A stretch of 64,000 nt of DNA, taken from Micavibrio_C sp965231165. Its GTDB lineage: Bacteria; Pseudomonadota; Alphaproteobacteria; Micavibrionales; Micavibrionaceae. Location of the stretch: positions 2,170,001 to 2,234,000 of the forward strand of contig OZ246421.1 of assembly GCA_965231165.1 (NCBI GenBank), written 5' to 3'. A program made the translations under genes and the position numbers. The notes under the pieces were generated by a model that saw nothing but the letters and a program-made list of their open reading frames with translations, was not told the DNA's origin and made no database searches. Below are positions 34,184 to 42,966 of this stretch, in pieces (position 1 is the stretch's first letter; every line of letters begins with the position of its first letter).

Positions 34184-34921
34184 TTAATCCTTACGGGGCC
34201 AGAAGGCGTAGGTCAGGGGCATCATGGTGAAAAGCGCGGCCATGGTGAACCAGAACAGCGCGTATTGCAGATGTTTGTTATTCGGCAGCGTACGGGTCGT
34301 TACCATCAGCGGATAGGTATTCTCAAGCGGCGGATTTTGCGTTTCGGCATAGAACACGACGTCTGGGAAATCCGGCATGTTGACGGCGAGCGCGATGTCA
34401 TGCGGATTGACGCTGTACCATGTATGGTTGGCGGGATCATTGTCGGGTGTGAACGGATTGGGTTTATCGGGCGGGCGCACCATGCCCGTCAATGTGACCA
34501 TGCCCTCGTTCTGGCTGTCGAAACGGGTGGCGGGATTAGCTTTATCCAGTGGTACCCAGCCGCGATTGACCAGCACACGGCCTCCACCGCCTGCAATCGA
34601 GAACGGCGTCACAATATGATAGCCGGGGTTGCCGTCGTACGTACGCGGGCCGATCAGGATTTCAAGATCATGATGAAACTGGCCGCGTACGCTGCCATAG
34701 GCCATGGCGGGGTTTTGTAAAGCGATGGCTTTCAGGAGTTCGCTGTCGAACGGATTATCGAGCGGGTCGCGGGCATATTCGGTCTGGTATTTATCGAGTA
34801 GCGCCGTTTTCCAGTGCAGACGCTTGATCTGCCAGTTGCCCAGACCGCTGAGCAGAACGATGCAAGCGATCAGGAACAATATGCCGCCGAACGGGATCGG
34901 CCTTTGTACCTTGAGCGTCAT
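34184..34921 (-). CDS. surf1: SURF1 family cytochrome oxidase assembly protein
   Basis: SURF1 helps insert heme a3 into subunit I of cytochrome c oxidase at the inner membrane. The 245-residue protein has a helix at each end (FLIACIVLLSGLGNWQIKRL and LFWFTMAALFTMMPLTYAFW) and the family signature GNWQIKRLHWK, GNPGYHIVTPF and VLVNRGWVPL between them. The start overlaps the DUF983 stop by 4 bp, showing translational coupling. Confidence 0.93.
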   Translation of the reverse strand: MTLKVQRPIPFGGILFLIACIVLLSGLGNWQIKRLHWKTALLDKYQTEYARDPLDNPFDSELLKAIALQNPAMAYGSVRGQFHHDLEILIGPRTYDGNPGYHIVTPFSIAGGGGRVLVNRGWVPLDKANPATRFDSQNEGMVTLTGMVRPPDKPNPFTPDNDPANHTWYSVNPHDIALAVNMPDFPDVVFYAETQNPPLENTYPLMVTTRTLPNNKHLQYALFWFTMAALFTMMPLTYAFWPRKD

Positions 34922-35295
34922 TTCCAGTCACCGGGCCGGTGTTTCCATTGCAGGGCGATGATATAGGCCTTGAGCGGCTTCAACGCCCCCAGTGTCATGC
35001 CAAGCGCGATGATTCCCCACAGTACCGCATGCACCCATAAAGGCGGATGCAGCGCCCATTCAAACAGCAGGGCGGCGGGCACCAGCAGGAAACCGAGGAT
35101 AAAAATCAGGAAGACGGCAGGGCCGTCGGCGGCATCGATTTTCGTGTAGTCGAGGCCGCAGGACGTGCAGGCATCGCGCAGATCCATCATCATGAATCCA
35201 TCCTTGTACAAGGCGCCCTGACCGCAACGCGGGCAGCGGCAACGCAACGCCTGCCGGATGACATTCGTATCTGGCAGGCCTGCTTGCGTATCCAT
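34918..35295 (-). CDS. DUF983 family membrane protein
   Basis: The 125-residue protein has an N-terminal zinc-ribbon-like pair CRCPRCGQG and CTSCG, and two membrane helices (PAVFLIFILGFLLVPAALLF and VHAVLWGIIALGMTLGAL). DUF983 genes are commonly placed between ctaE and surf1 in alphaproteobacteria, as here, implying a role in oxidase biogenesis, but the function is not established. Overlaps surf1 by 4 bp and follows ctaE by 15 bp. Confidence 0.9.
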   Translation of the reverse strand: MDTQAGLPDTNVIRQALRCRCPRCGQGALYKDGFMMMDLRDACTSCGLDYTKIDAADGPAVFLIFILGFLLVPAALLFEWALHPPLWVHAVLWGIIALGMTLGALKPLKAYIIALQWKHRPGDWK

Positions 35296-35310
35296 TTCAG
35301 GAAGCCTTTC

Positions 35311-36195
35311 TTAATGCGGCAGCGGCGTGCCTGTGCCGATTGTGCCGCCCCACCAGTAGATGGCGATGAACAGGAACAACCAGACGACGTCAACGAAGTG
35401 CCAGTACCAAGCCGCTGCCTCGAAGCCGAAGTGACGGTCTTGTGTGAAATGGCCCTTTTTAGCGCGCAGCCAGCAGACGAACAGGAAGACGGTGCCGACG
35501 AATACGTGGAAACCGTGGAAGCCTGTGGCCATGAAGAAGGTCGACGGGTACACGCCTTCGGTGAAGCCGAAATGGGCGTGAACATATTCATAAACCTGGA
35601 AGCACAGGAAGCCAAAGCCAAGGAATACTGTGATTCCCAGTGCCTTTACAGCATTCTTGTTGTCGCCTTCCAGAATGGCATGGTGCGCCCATGTCACGGT
35701 GCAGCCGGACAGCAGCAGGATCATGGTCATCATAAACGGCAGTTCGAACGGCGGAATGATGTGGTGTTGCGGCGGCGGCCATACACCTTGCGTGTATTCA
35801 AGGCGCAGCGGCATGTTTTCCTGACCGGCATAGAGGCTCGCATCAAAGAACGCCCAGAAGAACGCAACGAAGAACATGACCTCGGAAGCGATGAACAGCG
35901 CCATGCCGTAACGCAGGCCGATTTCGGCGATTTTGGTATGTACGCGCTCGACAACGGATTCGTGAAGGATGTCTTTCCACCAGAAGAACATGACGGCGAG
36001 GACCGCGAGCACACCGAGAATAATTCCGGTGAAGCCGACAGGGATACCGGCGATCTCGGCTTCGTGCATATACATCACGGCGCCTGTCGCCAGAAGGCCA
36101 CCCGCCATGGAGCCCATCAGCGGCCAGATGCTCGGGCGCACGATGTGGTAGGGGTGGGGTTTGCCCGTGGTGCCGTATTCGATCTTCTCAGACAT
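35311..36195 (-). CDS. ctaE: Cytochrome c oxidase subunit III
   Basis: Subunit III of the aa3 oxidase is a seven-helix protein that stabilises subunits I and II and assists proton uptake. The 294 residues include SEVMFFVAFFWAFFDASL with the conserved Glu, the WPPPQHHIIPPFELP loop, and the C-terminal ATGFHGFHVFVGTVFL and AAWYWHFVDVVWLFLF helices, all characteristic. It follows ctaG by 25 bp in the leftward operon. Confidence 0.96.
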   Translation of the reverse strand: MSEKIEYGTTGKPHPYHIVRPSIWPLMGSMAGGLLATGAVMYMHEAEIAGIPVGFTGIILGVLAVLAVMFFWWKDILHESVVERVHTKIAEIGLRYGMALFIASEVMFFVAFFWAFFDASLYAGQENMPLRLEYTQGVWPPPQHHIIPPFELPFMMTMILLLSGCTVTWAHHAILEGDNKNAVKALGITVFLGFGFLCFQVYEYVHAHFGFTEGVYPSTFFMATGFHGFHVFVGTVFLFVCWLRAKKGHFTQDRHFGFEAAAWYWHFVDVVWLFLFIAIYWWGGTIGTGTPLPH

Positions 36196-36220
36196 GATAT
36201 TCCTTACTCAAAACAAAGGA

Positions 36221-36838
36221 TTAGTTAGATGTTGCCGATGACTGTTTAGCAGAATCCGGTTGATTGTAAAAGGCTTCCATCGCGCGTTCAAGATCGGCGC
36301 TGTCCAAAGGGTAAAAAGTATAGGAAAGGGTGATGGTGGTCACGTCCTGCATGTCCTCGTCGTCGGCGAAGGCAGGGTCGATAAAGAACAGGACGGGCAT
36401 GTTTACGCTCTGGCGTGGCTCCAGAACCTGTTCCTGAAAGCAGAAACATTCAATCTTACGGAAATATTTACCGGCTTTGGGCGGGGTGACATTAAAAACG
36501 GCAGTGCCGCCGGAGGTCTGGTTCGACCAGTTGCGGGCGGTATAGGCAACCAGCGTCTGCTGCCCGACTTTTGTTTTTACATATTTTTCATCGGGTTTGA
36601 AATCCCACGGCAGGTTGGCATCGGTGTTGGTGTTGAAACGGATGGTCAGATCGCGGTCAACGATATGGTCCGGGGCTTTTTCAGCCGTCATGGTGGTGCC
36701 GCCAAAGCCGGTGGCCTTGCAGAACAGGTTATAGAGCGGCACGGCGGCAAAGGAGAGGCCGATCATGGCGACGACGACCAGCAGCACCATCGTCCCGGTG
36801 CGGCGGTTGCGGGTTTTTAAATCGTCGGGCGTGGACAT
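36221..36838 (-). CDS. ctaG: Cytochrome c oxidase assembly protein CtaG (Cox11)
   Basis: Cox11/CtaG delivers copper to the CuB site of subunit I. The 205-residue protein has a single N-terminal membrane anchor (about 17-38, VLLVVVAMIGLSFAAVPLYN) and a periplasmic immunoglobulin-like domain with the copper-binding CFCF motif in KIECFCFQEQ, then PVLFFIDPAFADD. The start is 9 bp after the unknown Ala-rich gene. Confidence 0.95.
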   Translation of the reverse strand: MSTPDDLKTRNRRTGTMVLLVVVAMIGLSFAAVPLYNLFCKATGFGGTTMTAEKAPDHIVDRDLTIRFNTNTDANLPWDFKPDEKYVKTKVGQQTLVAYTARNWSNQTSGGTAVFNVTPPKAGKYFRKIECFCFQEQVLEPRQSVNMPVLFFIDPAFADDEDMQDVTTITLSYTFYPLDSADLERAMEAFYNQPDSAKQSSATSN

Positions 36839-36847
36839 GGTGAAAAC

Positions 36848-37342
36848 CTATTCGGCGGCAGCGGGTGCAGTGCTGTGGCCTTCCCAGCCGGACAGATCGC
36901 ATCCGGCAGCCATATATTTTTTATGGGTGGCAACGGTTTCGGCCTGATGCTGCGTCCCGGCGGTCCTGTATTCTTCGGCGGTAGCGTTGGCGGCTGCCAT
37001 ATAATTTTTGCCTGCGTTTTTATAATCGGCGGCGGTGGCATTCATCGATGCCTGATGATCACCGGCTTCAGCGGTGAGTTGCGCGGCGTAACTATTGGCG
37101 GATTGGTTGTAAGCGACAGCCTTGGTTTGCAGTTCAGCGGCGTAGGATTTTGCTTCACCGGCATAATCGGCACGGTCAGCGCCATAAAGCGTGACGCCGC
37201 TGGCCTTGCATGGCGGTACGATTGTTTCCGCGCGCGCGGGTTGCAATGCCACGATTAGCAACAAAATAAAAACAAGGGGCAGCAGATAAGGCAGTGTGAT
37301 ACGCATTTTTTTACTCGGGTTCAGTGTCATGGTTGTTGTCAT
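36848..37342 (-). CDS. Ala-rich hypothetical protein inside the cox operon
   Basis: The 164-residue product starts at the ATG at 37342, preceded by GGGAGGC inside the coxF-like 3' end; the frame is open to 37396 but that would overlap the coxF-like gene. A membrane/signal helix (ITLPYLLPLVFILLLIVAL) leads to a periplasmic part with one Cys at each end (PPCKASG, AAGCDLSGW). Between them is an Ala/Tyr/Glu-rich helical segment with an irregular repeat (YAAELQTKAVAYNQSANSYA, YKNAGKNYMAAANATAEEY). The family is not recognised, and no such gene is usual at this place in cox operons. A copper- or assembly-related role is only a guess from context. Confidence 0.6.
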   Translation of the reverse strand: MTTTMTLNPSKKMRITLPYLLPLVFILLLIVALQPARAETIVPPCKASGVTLYGADRADYAGEAKSYAAELQTKAVAYNQSANSYAAQLTAEAGDHQASMNATAADYKNAGKNYMAAANATAEEYRTAGTQHQAETVATHKKYMAAGCDLSGWEGHSTAPAAAE

Positions 37343-37344
37343 GT

Positions 37345-37464
37345 TTAACTGCCTCCCATTTTCACCATGGCGACGAGCGCGATCATGAGTGACCATCCCA
37401 GTACGAGCGCCAGAACCATCAGGTTCTTTTTACGCTTCTTTTTATGTAGTTCATCAAGCGGCAT
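37345..37464 (-). CDS. coxF: CoxF-like small membrane protein
   Basis: This 39-residue frame reads MPLDELHKKKRKKNLMVLAL and then a hydrophobic helix ending MVKMGGS. Tiny CoxF-type proteins of this shape (basic N-terminus, one helix) are known between ctaB and ctaG in alphaproteobacterial oxidase operons, exactly its place here. Its start overlaps the ctaB stop region by 11 bp, and its stop is 2 bp before the next ATG, so it is translationally coupled on both sides. Role in oxidase biogenesis is inferred. Confidence 0.75.
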   Translation of the reverse strand: MPLDELHKKKRKKNLMVLALVLGWSLMIALVAMVKMGGS

Positions 37465-38368
37465 CTATCATCAAAGCCAGAAAAATTGCGAAGAGGTAAA
37501 AGACCGAGTAACCAAACATCAGGCGCGCGCTTTTCAGCGTTTTGTCCTGCAGTACGCGGATCGCGGTAAAGACGAAGAATCCGCTTAAAACCAGTGCCGA
37601 CGCGCCGTAAATCCAGCCGGTTAAACCCAGCATAGAGGGCGCCACGGCGACAGGCAAGAGAATGAGGGTATAGACCAGCATTTGCCATTTGGTGGTGGCT
37701 TCGCCTACGGCCACGGGCATCATCGGCACCCCGGCCTTTTTATAATCCTCGCAAGCGAACAGAGAAAGCGCCCAGAAATGCGGCGGCGTCCACAGGAATA
37801 TAATAGAAAATAGTAGGATCGGCAGCAGCGTGACATCGCCGGTGATGCAAGCCCAGCCGATCATGGGCGGAAAAGCTCCGGCGGCACCGCCAATGACGAT
37901 ATTCTGCGGTGTGCTGCGTTTGAGCCACATGGTGTAAATGACGGCATAAAAGAAGGTGGCAAAGGCGAGAATACCAGCGGCGACCCAGTTCAGCGCTACG
38001 CCCATGGTTAGCACGGCGGCCACGGTCATAAACAGGGCGAAAGTCAGGGCTTCGCTGGGTTCGATCCGGCCCGCCGGAACGGGGCGGTTTTTGGTGCGTT
38101 TCATAATCAGGTCGATGTCGCGGTCATACCACATATTAATGGCGCCAGCTGCCCCGGCCCCTAAAGCCAGCGTGATTATGGCAACTATAATCAGGAGTGG
38201 GTGCGTTTCGCGGAAACCGGGGGCGACCCACATCCCCGCAAAACCGCTGAAAACCACCAGACTCATGACCCGGGGCTTCAAAAGCGCCCAAAAGTCACTG
38301 ATCCGGCTTTCGCGCAGGGGTGCTGCGGGCGGGTTTTCAACGTCATAAACGGGGGTGAAATCAGTCAT
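37454..38368 (-). CDS. ctaB: Heme O synthase (protoheme IX farnesyltransferase)
   Basis: CtaB transfers farnesyl to heme b, giving heme O, the precursor of heme A. The 304-residue polytopic protein has the prenyltransferase motif NMWYDRDIDLIMKRTKNRP with the Asp residues that bind Mg-diphosphate, and SIIFLWTPPHFWALSLFACEDYKKAG as the second conserved region. It is the first gene after the perfect hairpin at 38381 and overlaps the coxF-like gene by 11 bp. Confidence 0.96.
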   Translation of the reverse strand: MTDFTPVYDVENPPAAPLRESRISDFWALLKPRVMSLVVFSGFAGMWVAPGFRETHPLLIIVAIITLALGAGAAGAINMWYDRDIDLIMKRTKNRPVPAGRIEPSEALTFALFMTVAAVLTMGVALNWVAAGILAFATFFYAVIYTMWLKRSTPQNIVIGGAAGAFPPMIGWACITGDVTLLPILLFSIIFLWTPPHFWALSLFACEDYKKAGVPMMPVAVGEATTKWQMLVYTLILLPVAVAPSMLGLTGWIYGASALVLSGFFVFTAIRVLQDKTLKSARLMFGYSVFYLFAIFLALMIDAA

Positions 38369-38380
38369 ACATATGTTCCT

Positions 38381-38411
38381 AGGGCGGTGTTTTAGCCTAA
38401 AACACCGCCCT
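38381..38411 (-). terminator. Perfect 14-bp hairpin between the M16 gene and ctaB
   Basis: AGGGCGGTGTTTTA and TAAAACACCGCCCT form a flawless 14-bp stem with a 3-nt loop. It sits after the M16 gene stop and 13 bp before the ctaB start codon on the minus strand. There is no following T tract, so it may act as an incomplete terminator, RNA-processing or stability element, or a protein site. Confidence 0.6.
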
Positions 38412-38449
38412 AATGCAAATTGACTCTGACATCGCAGTCTTAAGGGTTT

Positions 38450-41176
38450 TCAGGGCTGGGGCTTCTGACCGGCCTGTGGGGCAGGTGTCTGCGCCTGACC
38501 CTGCTGGTAAGACAGCACGTCCTGATGCGCGGGCAGCAGGTTCGGATCAATGCCTTGCGGCACGACCATCGCCAGCGTTGGCTTGCTTGTCAGAACCTTG
38601 TGCGACACGCGCTTGATATCTGCCAGCGTTACGCTGTTGATATGGGCGCTCAGTTCTGCCGCTGTCATAGGCTTTCCGGCGGACAGCGTCTGATTGCCGT
38701 AGGTATCGCAGGCGCTGCGGTTAGTCTCGATACGGGACAGGCAGGCCATTTCCAGTTTGGCCTTGGCGGCATCCAGTTCTTTTTGTTCGACGTTATGGGT
38801 CAGCTTGCGCATTTCATCAAAGATAATCTGTGTCGCCAGTTTTGCACGGGGCGGATCGATCGAGACCATCGCCAGGAACTGGCCGCAGTTCCTGAAATCC
38901 TGCATACCGGCACCGGCGCTGCTTGTAAGCGCTGTGTTGACCAGCGCCTTATAGAGTCTCGATGACGCACTGCCGCCCAGAATGACGCCCAGGGCTTCAT
39001 AAGCGTAGACATCGGGGTGGGTATCGGAAACGCCTTCGAAACCCAGCACCATTTCGCAAAGTTCTGCCGATTCCATTTCAAGATAGGCTGTGCCTTCATG
39101 ATGGGTCGGAACGGGCAATGCCGGAATATTGTGTGAAGGCATCGATCCGAATTTGCGTTCGATCAGTGCCACGAAATCCTTATGCTTCACCGGGCCTGCG
39201 GCGCTGAACACGACGTTGTTGGGAACATAATACTCATCGCGATAGGCAGCCAGCATTTGTACCGTCATGGCGCGCAACGTTGCTTCCGTTCCGAGAACGC
39301 GACGTCCATGCGGCTGGTTGGGGTGTGCAAGTTCGGCGGATAGATACCAAAGACGATCGCCAATCTTGTCGTTGGCGCGTTTGATTTCCTCGATCACGAC
39401 ATCGCGTTCACCCTTGGCCTTGGTCGTGCTGCCATCGGGATTGATCGTTGTCTTACCGTCGAATTCCTCATGATCGAGATTGGCCTTGAATACCATCTCG
39501 CCGCAGATATCTACAACTTTTTCAATGTCCTTGGCCAGCAGGTTGTAGAAGTAATAGGCGGTCTTGTCCTTGCTGGTATAGGCATTCAGGTCAGCGCCCA
39601 ACTGGCTTTCGACGATTTTATCAATCGTGCCCGGGCCATAGCTGGGTGTGCCTTTGAACATCATGTGTTCATTCATATGGGTGGCGCCGTTTAGTTCCGG
39701 CGTTTCGTGATCGGAACCTGCACCGACCCAGGCACCGCATGACAATGTGCCCGGGCGTTCTGCCGTCACGACAATCATGCCGTTGGACAGCATGGAAACC
39801 TGCGGGTCCGCTTTCAGGATATTTTTTCGCTTGCTGGCGGCATTAAATGCGGGGGTCAATACGGACAATACAGGTGCTGCCACTTGCGGTATCTGCACAT
39901 TCTGCAATTGCGCCTGCATCATGTTCTTGATGTCGGCGCTGCTTGGCATGGAGTCTTGCGGGCCGATACCAGCCAGCGCATGTTTTCCGCTGCTCAGCAT
40001 TTGCGCCATCGTGGCGCGGATATCATCGGACGTGACCTTGGCAAGGTTGGCTTCGAATTCTGCCATCGGTACGATTCGGCCGTAATTCATGATATTTGAG
40101 GCGTTACCGATACAGACGGATTTCGCGCTTTCCTGCGCGCCTTGCGATGAACGAATAATACGCTCGCGGGCGATTTTCATGTCGTCGTCACTAAAGCCGT
40201 TTTTAATAACATCACCAAGAAGATCCATGGCGACCGTGATCAGTTCACCGGCATTGCCTTTGCCCGTGCCCGCTGTAATGGAGAAAAGACCTGCGGATTC
40301 AAAGGGGCTGTATCCGGCATTGACGCCGTAAACCAGACCGCGTTTTTCCCTGATTTCCTTGAAAAGCGGCGATGACATGCCGCCGGAGATCAACTCCTTC
40401 AGCATCATCACGTGATATTTCTTCGGATCGTTTATTGAGGGTGCTTCGAAACCGAATACCAGGTTCAACTGGTTGTTGTTGTTGGCTTCGCGGAAATCGC
40501 CGCCTTTGAAGTCGACGGTGACGGGCGGACGTGGGGTTGCCGACGGTTTCAGGTCGCCAAAGAAATCCTTCGCCAGCTTTTCGGCGCTGCGGGGCGCGAT
40601 GTCACCGACGAAAGAAATGACGATATTCTCGGGGTATTCCAGCAGTTCGGCATGCTTGTCGTGGATTTGCTGTTGCGTGTAGCTTGCGATCATATCCTTC
40701 GTGCCCGCCGGGGATGTGGCGATGGGCTGGTTCTCGAAAGCTTTTTTTACAAATTCCTGTTGGGCACGGCCTGCGGCGCTCTGGTTTTCACCATCGATCA
40801 TCATGCCGATGCGTTCTTTGGTTTTCCGGATTTCCTCGGCATCGAATACGGGATTGCGTACGACGTCGGCCAGAATCGCAAAAATATGCTTGGCATCACG
40901 TGAGAGTGCGGTTGCCGTAAACATCGTGCTCTGGCGGCCAGTATCGCTGCCGAACGATCCGCCGCGCGATTCGATGTCTTCAAATATCTGCTCCGTGGAA
41001 CGTGACGTGGTTCCGCCCCATGTCGATTCCTGCATCAGGTGCGTGAGACCTGCTTCATCCATCCCTTCATGCATCGAACCGGCCTTGATGCCGATCATCA
41101 TGTTGACTTTTCCGGATTTTGGACGCTGTTCGCAAACGCAGGTAACGCCGTTCGGTAGGCGGAATGTTTTGGTCAT
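38450..41176 (-). CDS. Fused tandem M16 peptidase (insulinase/processing-peptidase type)
   Basis: This 908-residue protein joins two M16 units. The N-terminal unit has a broken zinc motif: HLMQE at 46-50 instead of HxxEH. The C-terminal unit has intact HMNEH at 500-504, followed by the downstream Glu region (RDVVIEEIKRANDKIGDR). One inactive plus one active half matches the alpha/beta pairing of mitochondrial processing peptidases, here in one chain. No signal peptide is visible at the N-terminus, so it is probably cytoplasmic. A short insertion after DHEEFDGKTTINPDGST interrupts the active half. It lies between ctaD and ctaB, flanked by a terminator and a perfect hairpin. GGGGAG precedes the ATG. 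Confidence 0.88.
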   Translation of the reverse strand: MTKTFRLPNGVTCVCEQRPKSGKVNMMIGIKAGSMHEGMDEAGLTHLMQESTWGGTTSRSTEQIFEDIESRGGSFGSDTGRQSTMFTATALSRDAKHIFAILADVVRNPVFDAEEIRKTKERIGMMIDGENQSAAGRAQQEFVKKAFENQPIATSPAGTKDMIASYTQQQIHDKHAELLEYPENIVISFVGDIAPRSAEKLAKDFFGDLKPSATPRPPVTVDFKGGDFREANNNNQLNLVFGFEAPSINDPKKYHVMMLKELISGGMSSPLFKEIREKRGLVYGVNAGYSPFESAGLFSITAGTGKGNAGELITVAMDLLGDVIKNGFSDDDMKIARERIIRSSQGAQESAKSVCIGNASNIMNYGRIVPMAEFEANLAKVTSDDIRATMAQMLSSGKHALAGIGPQDSMPSSADIKNMMQAQLQNVQIPQVAAPVLSVLTPAFNAASKRKNILKADPQVSMLSNGMIVVTAERPGTLSCGAWVGAGSDHETPELNGATHMNEHMMFKGTPSYGPGTIDKIVESQLGADLNAYTSKDKTAYYFYNLLAKDIEKVVDICGEMVFKANLDHEEFDGKTTINPDGSTTKAKGERDVVIEEIKRANDKIGDRLWYLSAELAHPNQPHGRRVLGTEATLRAMTVQMLAAYRDEYYVPNNVVFSAAGPVKHKDFVALIERKFGSMPSHNIPALPVPTHHEGTAYLEMESAELCEMVLGFEGVSDTHPDVYAYEALGVILGGSASSRLYKALVNTALTSSAGAGMQDFRNCGQFLAMVSIDPPRAKLATQIIFDEMRKLTHNVEQKELDAAKAKLEMACLSRIETNRSACDTYGNQTLSAGKPMTAAELSAHINSVTLADIKRVSHKVLTSKPTLAMVVPQGIDPNLLPAHQDVLSYQQGQAQTPAPQAGQKPQP

Positions 41177-41273
41177 ATTCTGTACTCCCCGTACATCAAA
41201 TTATTATTATGAATAACCGTGATAGCATGATGTTCCCTGAGTGTCAAAACCTTGGGAGCATTTTATTCCCGAT

Positions 41274-41303
41274 AAAAAAGCCCCCTGAAAAGGGGGCTTT
41301 TTC
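41274..41303 (-). terminator. Intrinsic terminator after ctaD
   Basis: AAAAGCCCCCT and AGGGGGCTTTT form a GC-rich stem with a short loop and A/T tracts on both sides. It is 20 bp after the ctaD stop and uncouples coxB-ctaD from the M16 gene. Confidence 0.88.
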
Positions 41304-41322
41304 AAAGATTTGTGCCAGAGGG

Positions 41323-42939
41323 TTAGTTAACCTTCGGCTGGATTTCAAACTGGTGGAACGGCGGCGGGGAGGACAGAGTCCATTCCAGTGTCATCACCTG
41401 CGGTTCGACATCCCAGTAATTGCCGCCGACTTTGCGTCCGAAGAACAGCGTGTAGAACACGATGAACACGAACAGCAGTGTCGCGGCACCTGACAGATAA
41501 GCGCCATAGGATGAAACAGCGTTCCAGCCCTCCAGAGCGTCCGGATAATCCGGGTAGCGGCGCGGCATACCAGCCAGACCGAGGAAGTGCTGCGGGAAGA
41601 ACACCAGGTTCACGCCGATAAAGGTCATGAAGAAGTGCAGCTTGCCGAGGAATTCCGGATACTGGCGACCGGACATTTTGCCGATCCAGTAATAGAAGCC
41701 TGCGAACAGCGCGAACACCGCACCCAGTGACAGCACATAGTGGAAATGCGCGACGACGTAATAGGTGTCATGCAGCGCGATATCCATCCCGGCGTTGGCC
41801 AGCACCACGCCTGTCACACCGCCGAGGGTGAACAGGAAGATGAAGCCGATGGCCCACAGCATCGGTGTGGTGAAACGGATCGATCCGCCCCACATCGTGG
41901 CGACCCAGGAGAAAATCTTGACGCCTGTCGGCACCGCGATGATCAGGGTGGCCGCTGTGAAGTAAGCGCGGGTGTTTACATCCATACCGACGGTGAACAT
42001 GTGGTGCGCCCAGACGACGAAACCAACGACACCGATGGCGACCATCGCGTAAGCCATGCCCAGATAACCAAATACCGGTTTTTTGGAGAAGGTCGCGACG
42101 ATCTGGCTGACAATGCCGAAAGCCGGCAGAATCATGATGTACACTTCCGGGTGACCGAAGAACCAGAACAAATGCTGGTACAGGATCGGGTCGCCGCCTT
42201 TATCCGGGACGTAGAAGCCCGTGCCGAAGTTACGGTCGGTCAGCAGCATGGTGATGGCGCCACCCAGTACGGGCAGGGACAGAACCAGCAGGAAGGCCGT
42301 GACCAGCATGCCCCAGACGAACAGCGGCATCTTGTGCAGGGTCATGCCCGGCGCGCGCATGTTGAAGATGGTGGCGATGAAGTTGGCAGCGCCGAGGATC
42401 GAGCTGGCACCGGCAAGGTGCAGAGCGAAAATCGCCATATCGACCGAAGCGCCGGGGTGGCCGACGAGGCTTGAGAGCGGCGGATACACCGTCCAGCCCG
42501 TACCGGCACCGGCACCGACGAAAGCCGAGCAGACCAGCAGCAGGAAGGCCGGGACGATCAGCCAGAAAGAAATGTTGTTCAGACGCGGGAAGGCCATATC
42601 CGGCGCGCCGATCATCAGCGGCACGAACCAGTTGCCGAAACCGCCGATCAGGCCGGGCATCACCACGAAGAACACCATGATCAGGCCGTGCGCGGTGATC
42701 CAGACGTTCCACATCTGGCCGCCGTCAACAAGCTGCAGACCGGGGGTTTGCAACTCGGCGCGCATCAGCATCGAGAATGTGCCACCGATCAGGCCGGCAA
42801 TAATCGAGAAGATGATATAGAGCGTACCGATGTCCTTGTGGTTCGTGGACATGAACCAGCGGGTGAAGAAACCGGGTTTGTGGTCGTGGTGACCTGTGTG
42901 ATCATCGTGCGCGTGATCTGTTGCGTGTGCGGCGTTCAT
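41323..42939 (-). CDS. ctaD: Cytochrome c oxidase subunit I
   Basis: The catalytic subunit of the aa3-type oxidase holds heme a and the heme a3-CuB centre and pumps protons. The 538-residue polytopic protein has WFFGHPEVYIMILPAFG (CuB His and the cross-linked Tyr), HHMFTVGMD, HDTYYVVAHFHYVLSLG (heme ligands) and SMLMRAELQTPG near the N-terminus; the D-channel N and D residues lie in the VMPGLIGGFGNWFVPLMIG area. GAGG precedes the ATG. It follows coxB by 27 bp and ends at a strong terminator. Confidence 0.98.
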   Translation of the reverse strand: MNAAHATDHAHDDHTGHHDHKPGFFTRWFMSTNHKDIGTLYIIFSIIAGLIGGTFSMLMRAELQTPGLQLVDGGQMWNVWITAHGLIMVFFVVMPGLIGGFGNWFVPLMIGAPDMAFPRLNNISFWLIVPAFLLLVCSAFVGAGAGTGWTVYPPLSSLVGHPGASVDMAIFALHLAGASSILGAANFIATIFNMRAPGMTLHKMPLFVWGMLVTAFLLVLSLPVLGGAITMLLTDRNFGTGFYVPDKGGDPILYQHLFWFFGHPEVYIMILPAFGIVSQIVATFSKKPVFGYLGMAYAMVAIGVVGFVVWAHHMFTVGMDVNTRAYFTAATLIIAVPTGVKIFSWVATMWGGSIRFTTPMLWAIGFIFLFTLGGVTGVVLANAGMDIALHDTYYVVAHFHYVLSLGAVFALFAGFYYWIGKMSGRQYPEFLGKLHFFMTFIGVNLVFFPQHFLGLAGMPRRYPDYPDALEGWNAVSSYGAYLSGAATLLFVFIVFYTLFFGRKVGGNYWDVEPQVMTLEWTLSSPPPFHQFEIQPKVN

Positions 42940-42966
42940 AGAACTTAGTCCTCTTACTTAGAAAAA

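Noticed and set aside
35047..36228. A 393-codon plus-strand frame opposite the oxidase subunit III gene
   Set aside because: It covers ctaE and DUF983 in antisense; those have clear family motifs and operon context.
37343..37396. N-terminal extension of the Ala-rich cox-operon gene to 37396
   Set aside because: It would overlap the CoxF-like gene by about 50 bp and the GGGAGGC site favours 37342.
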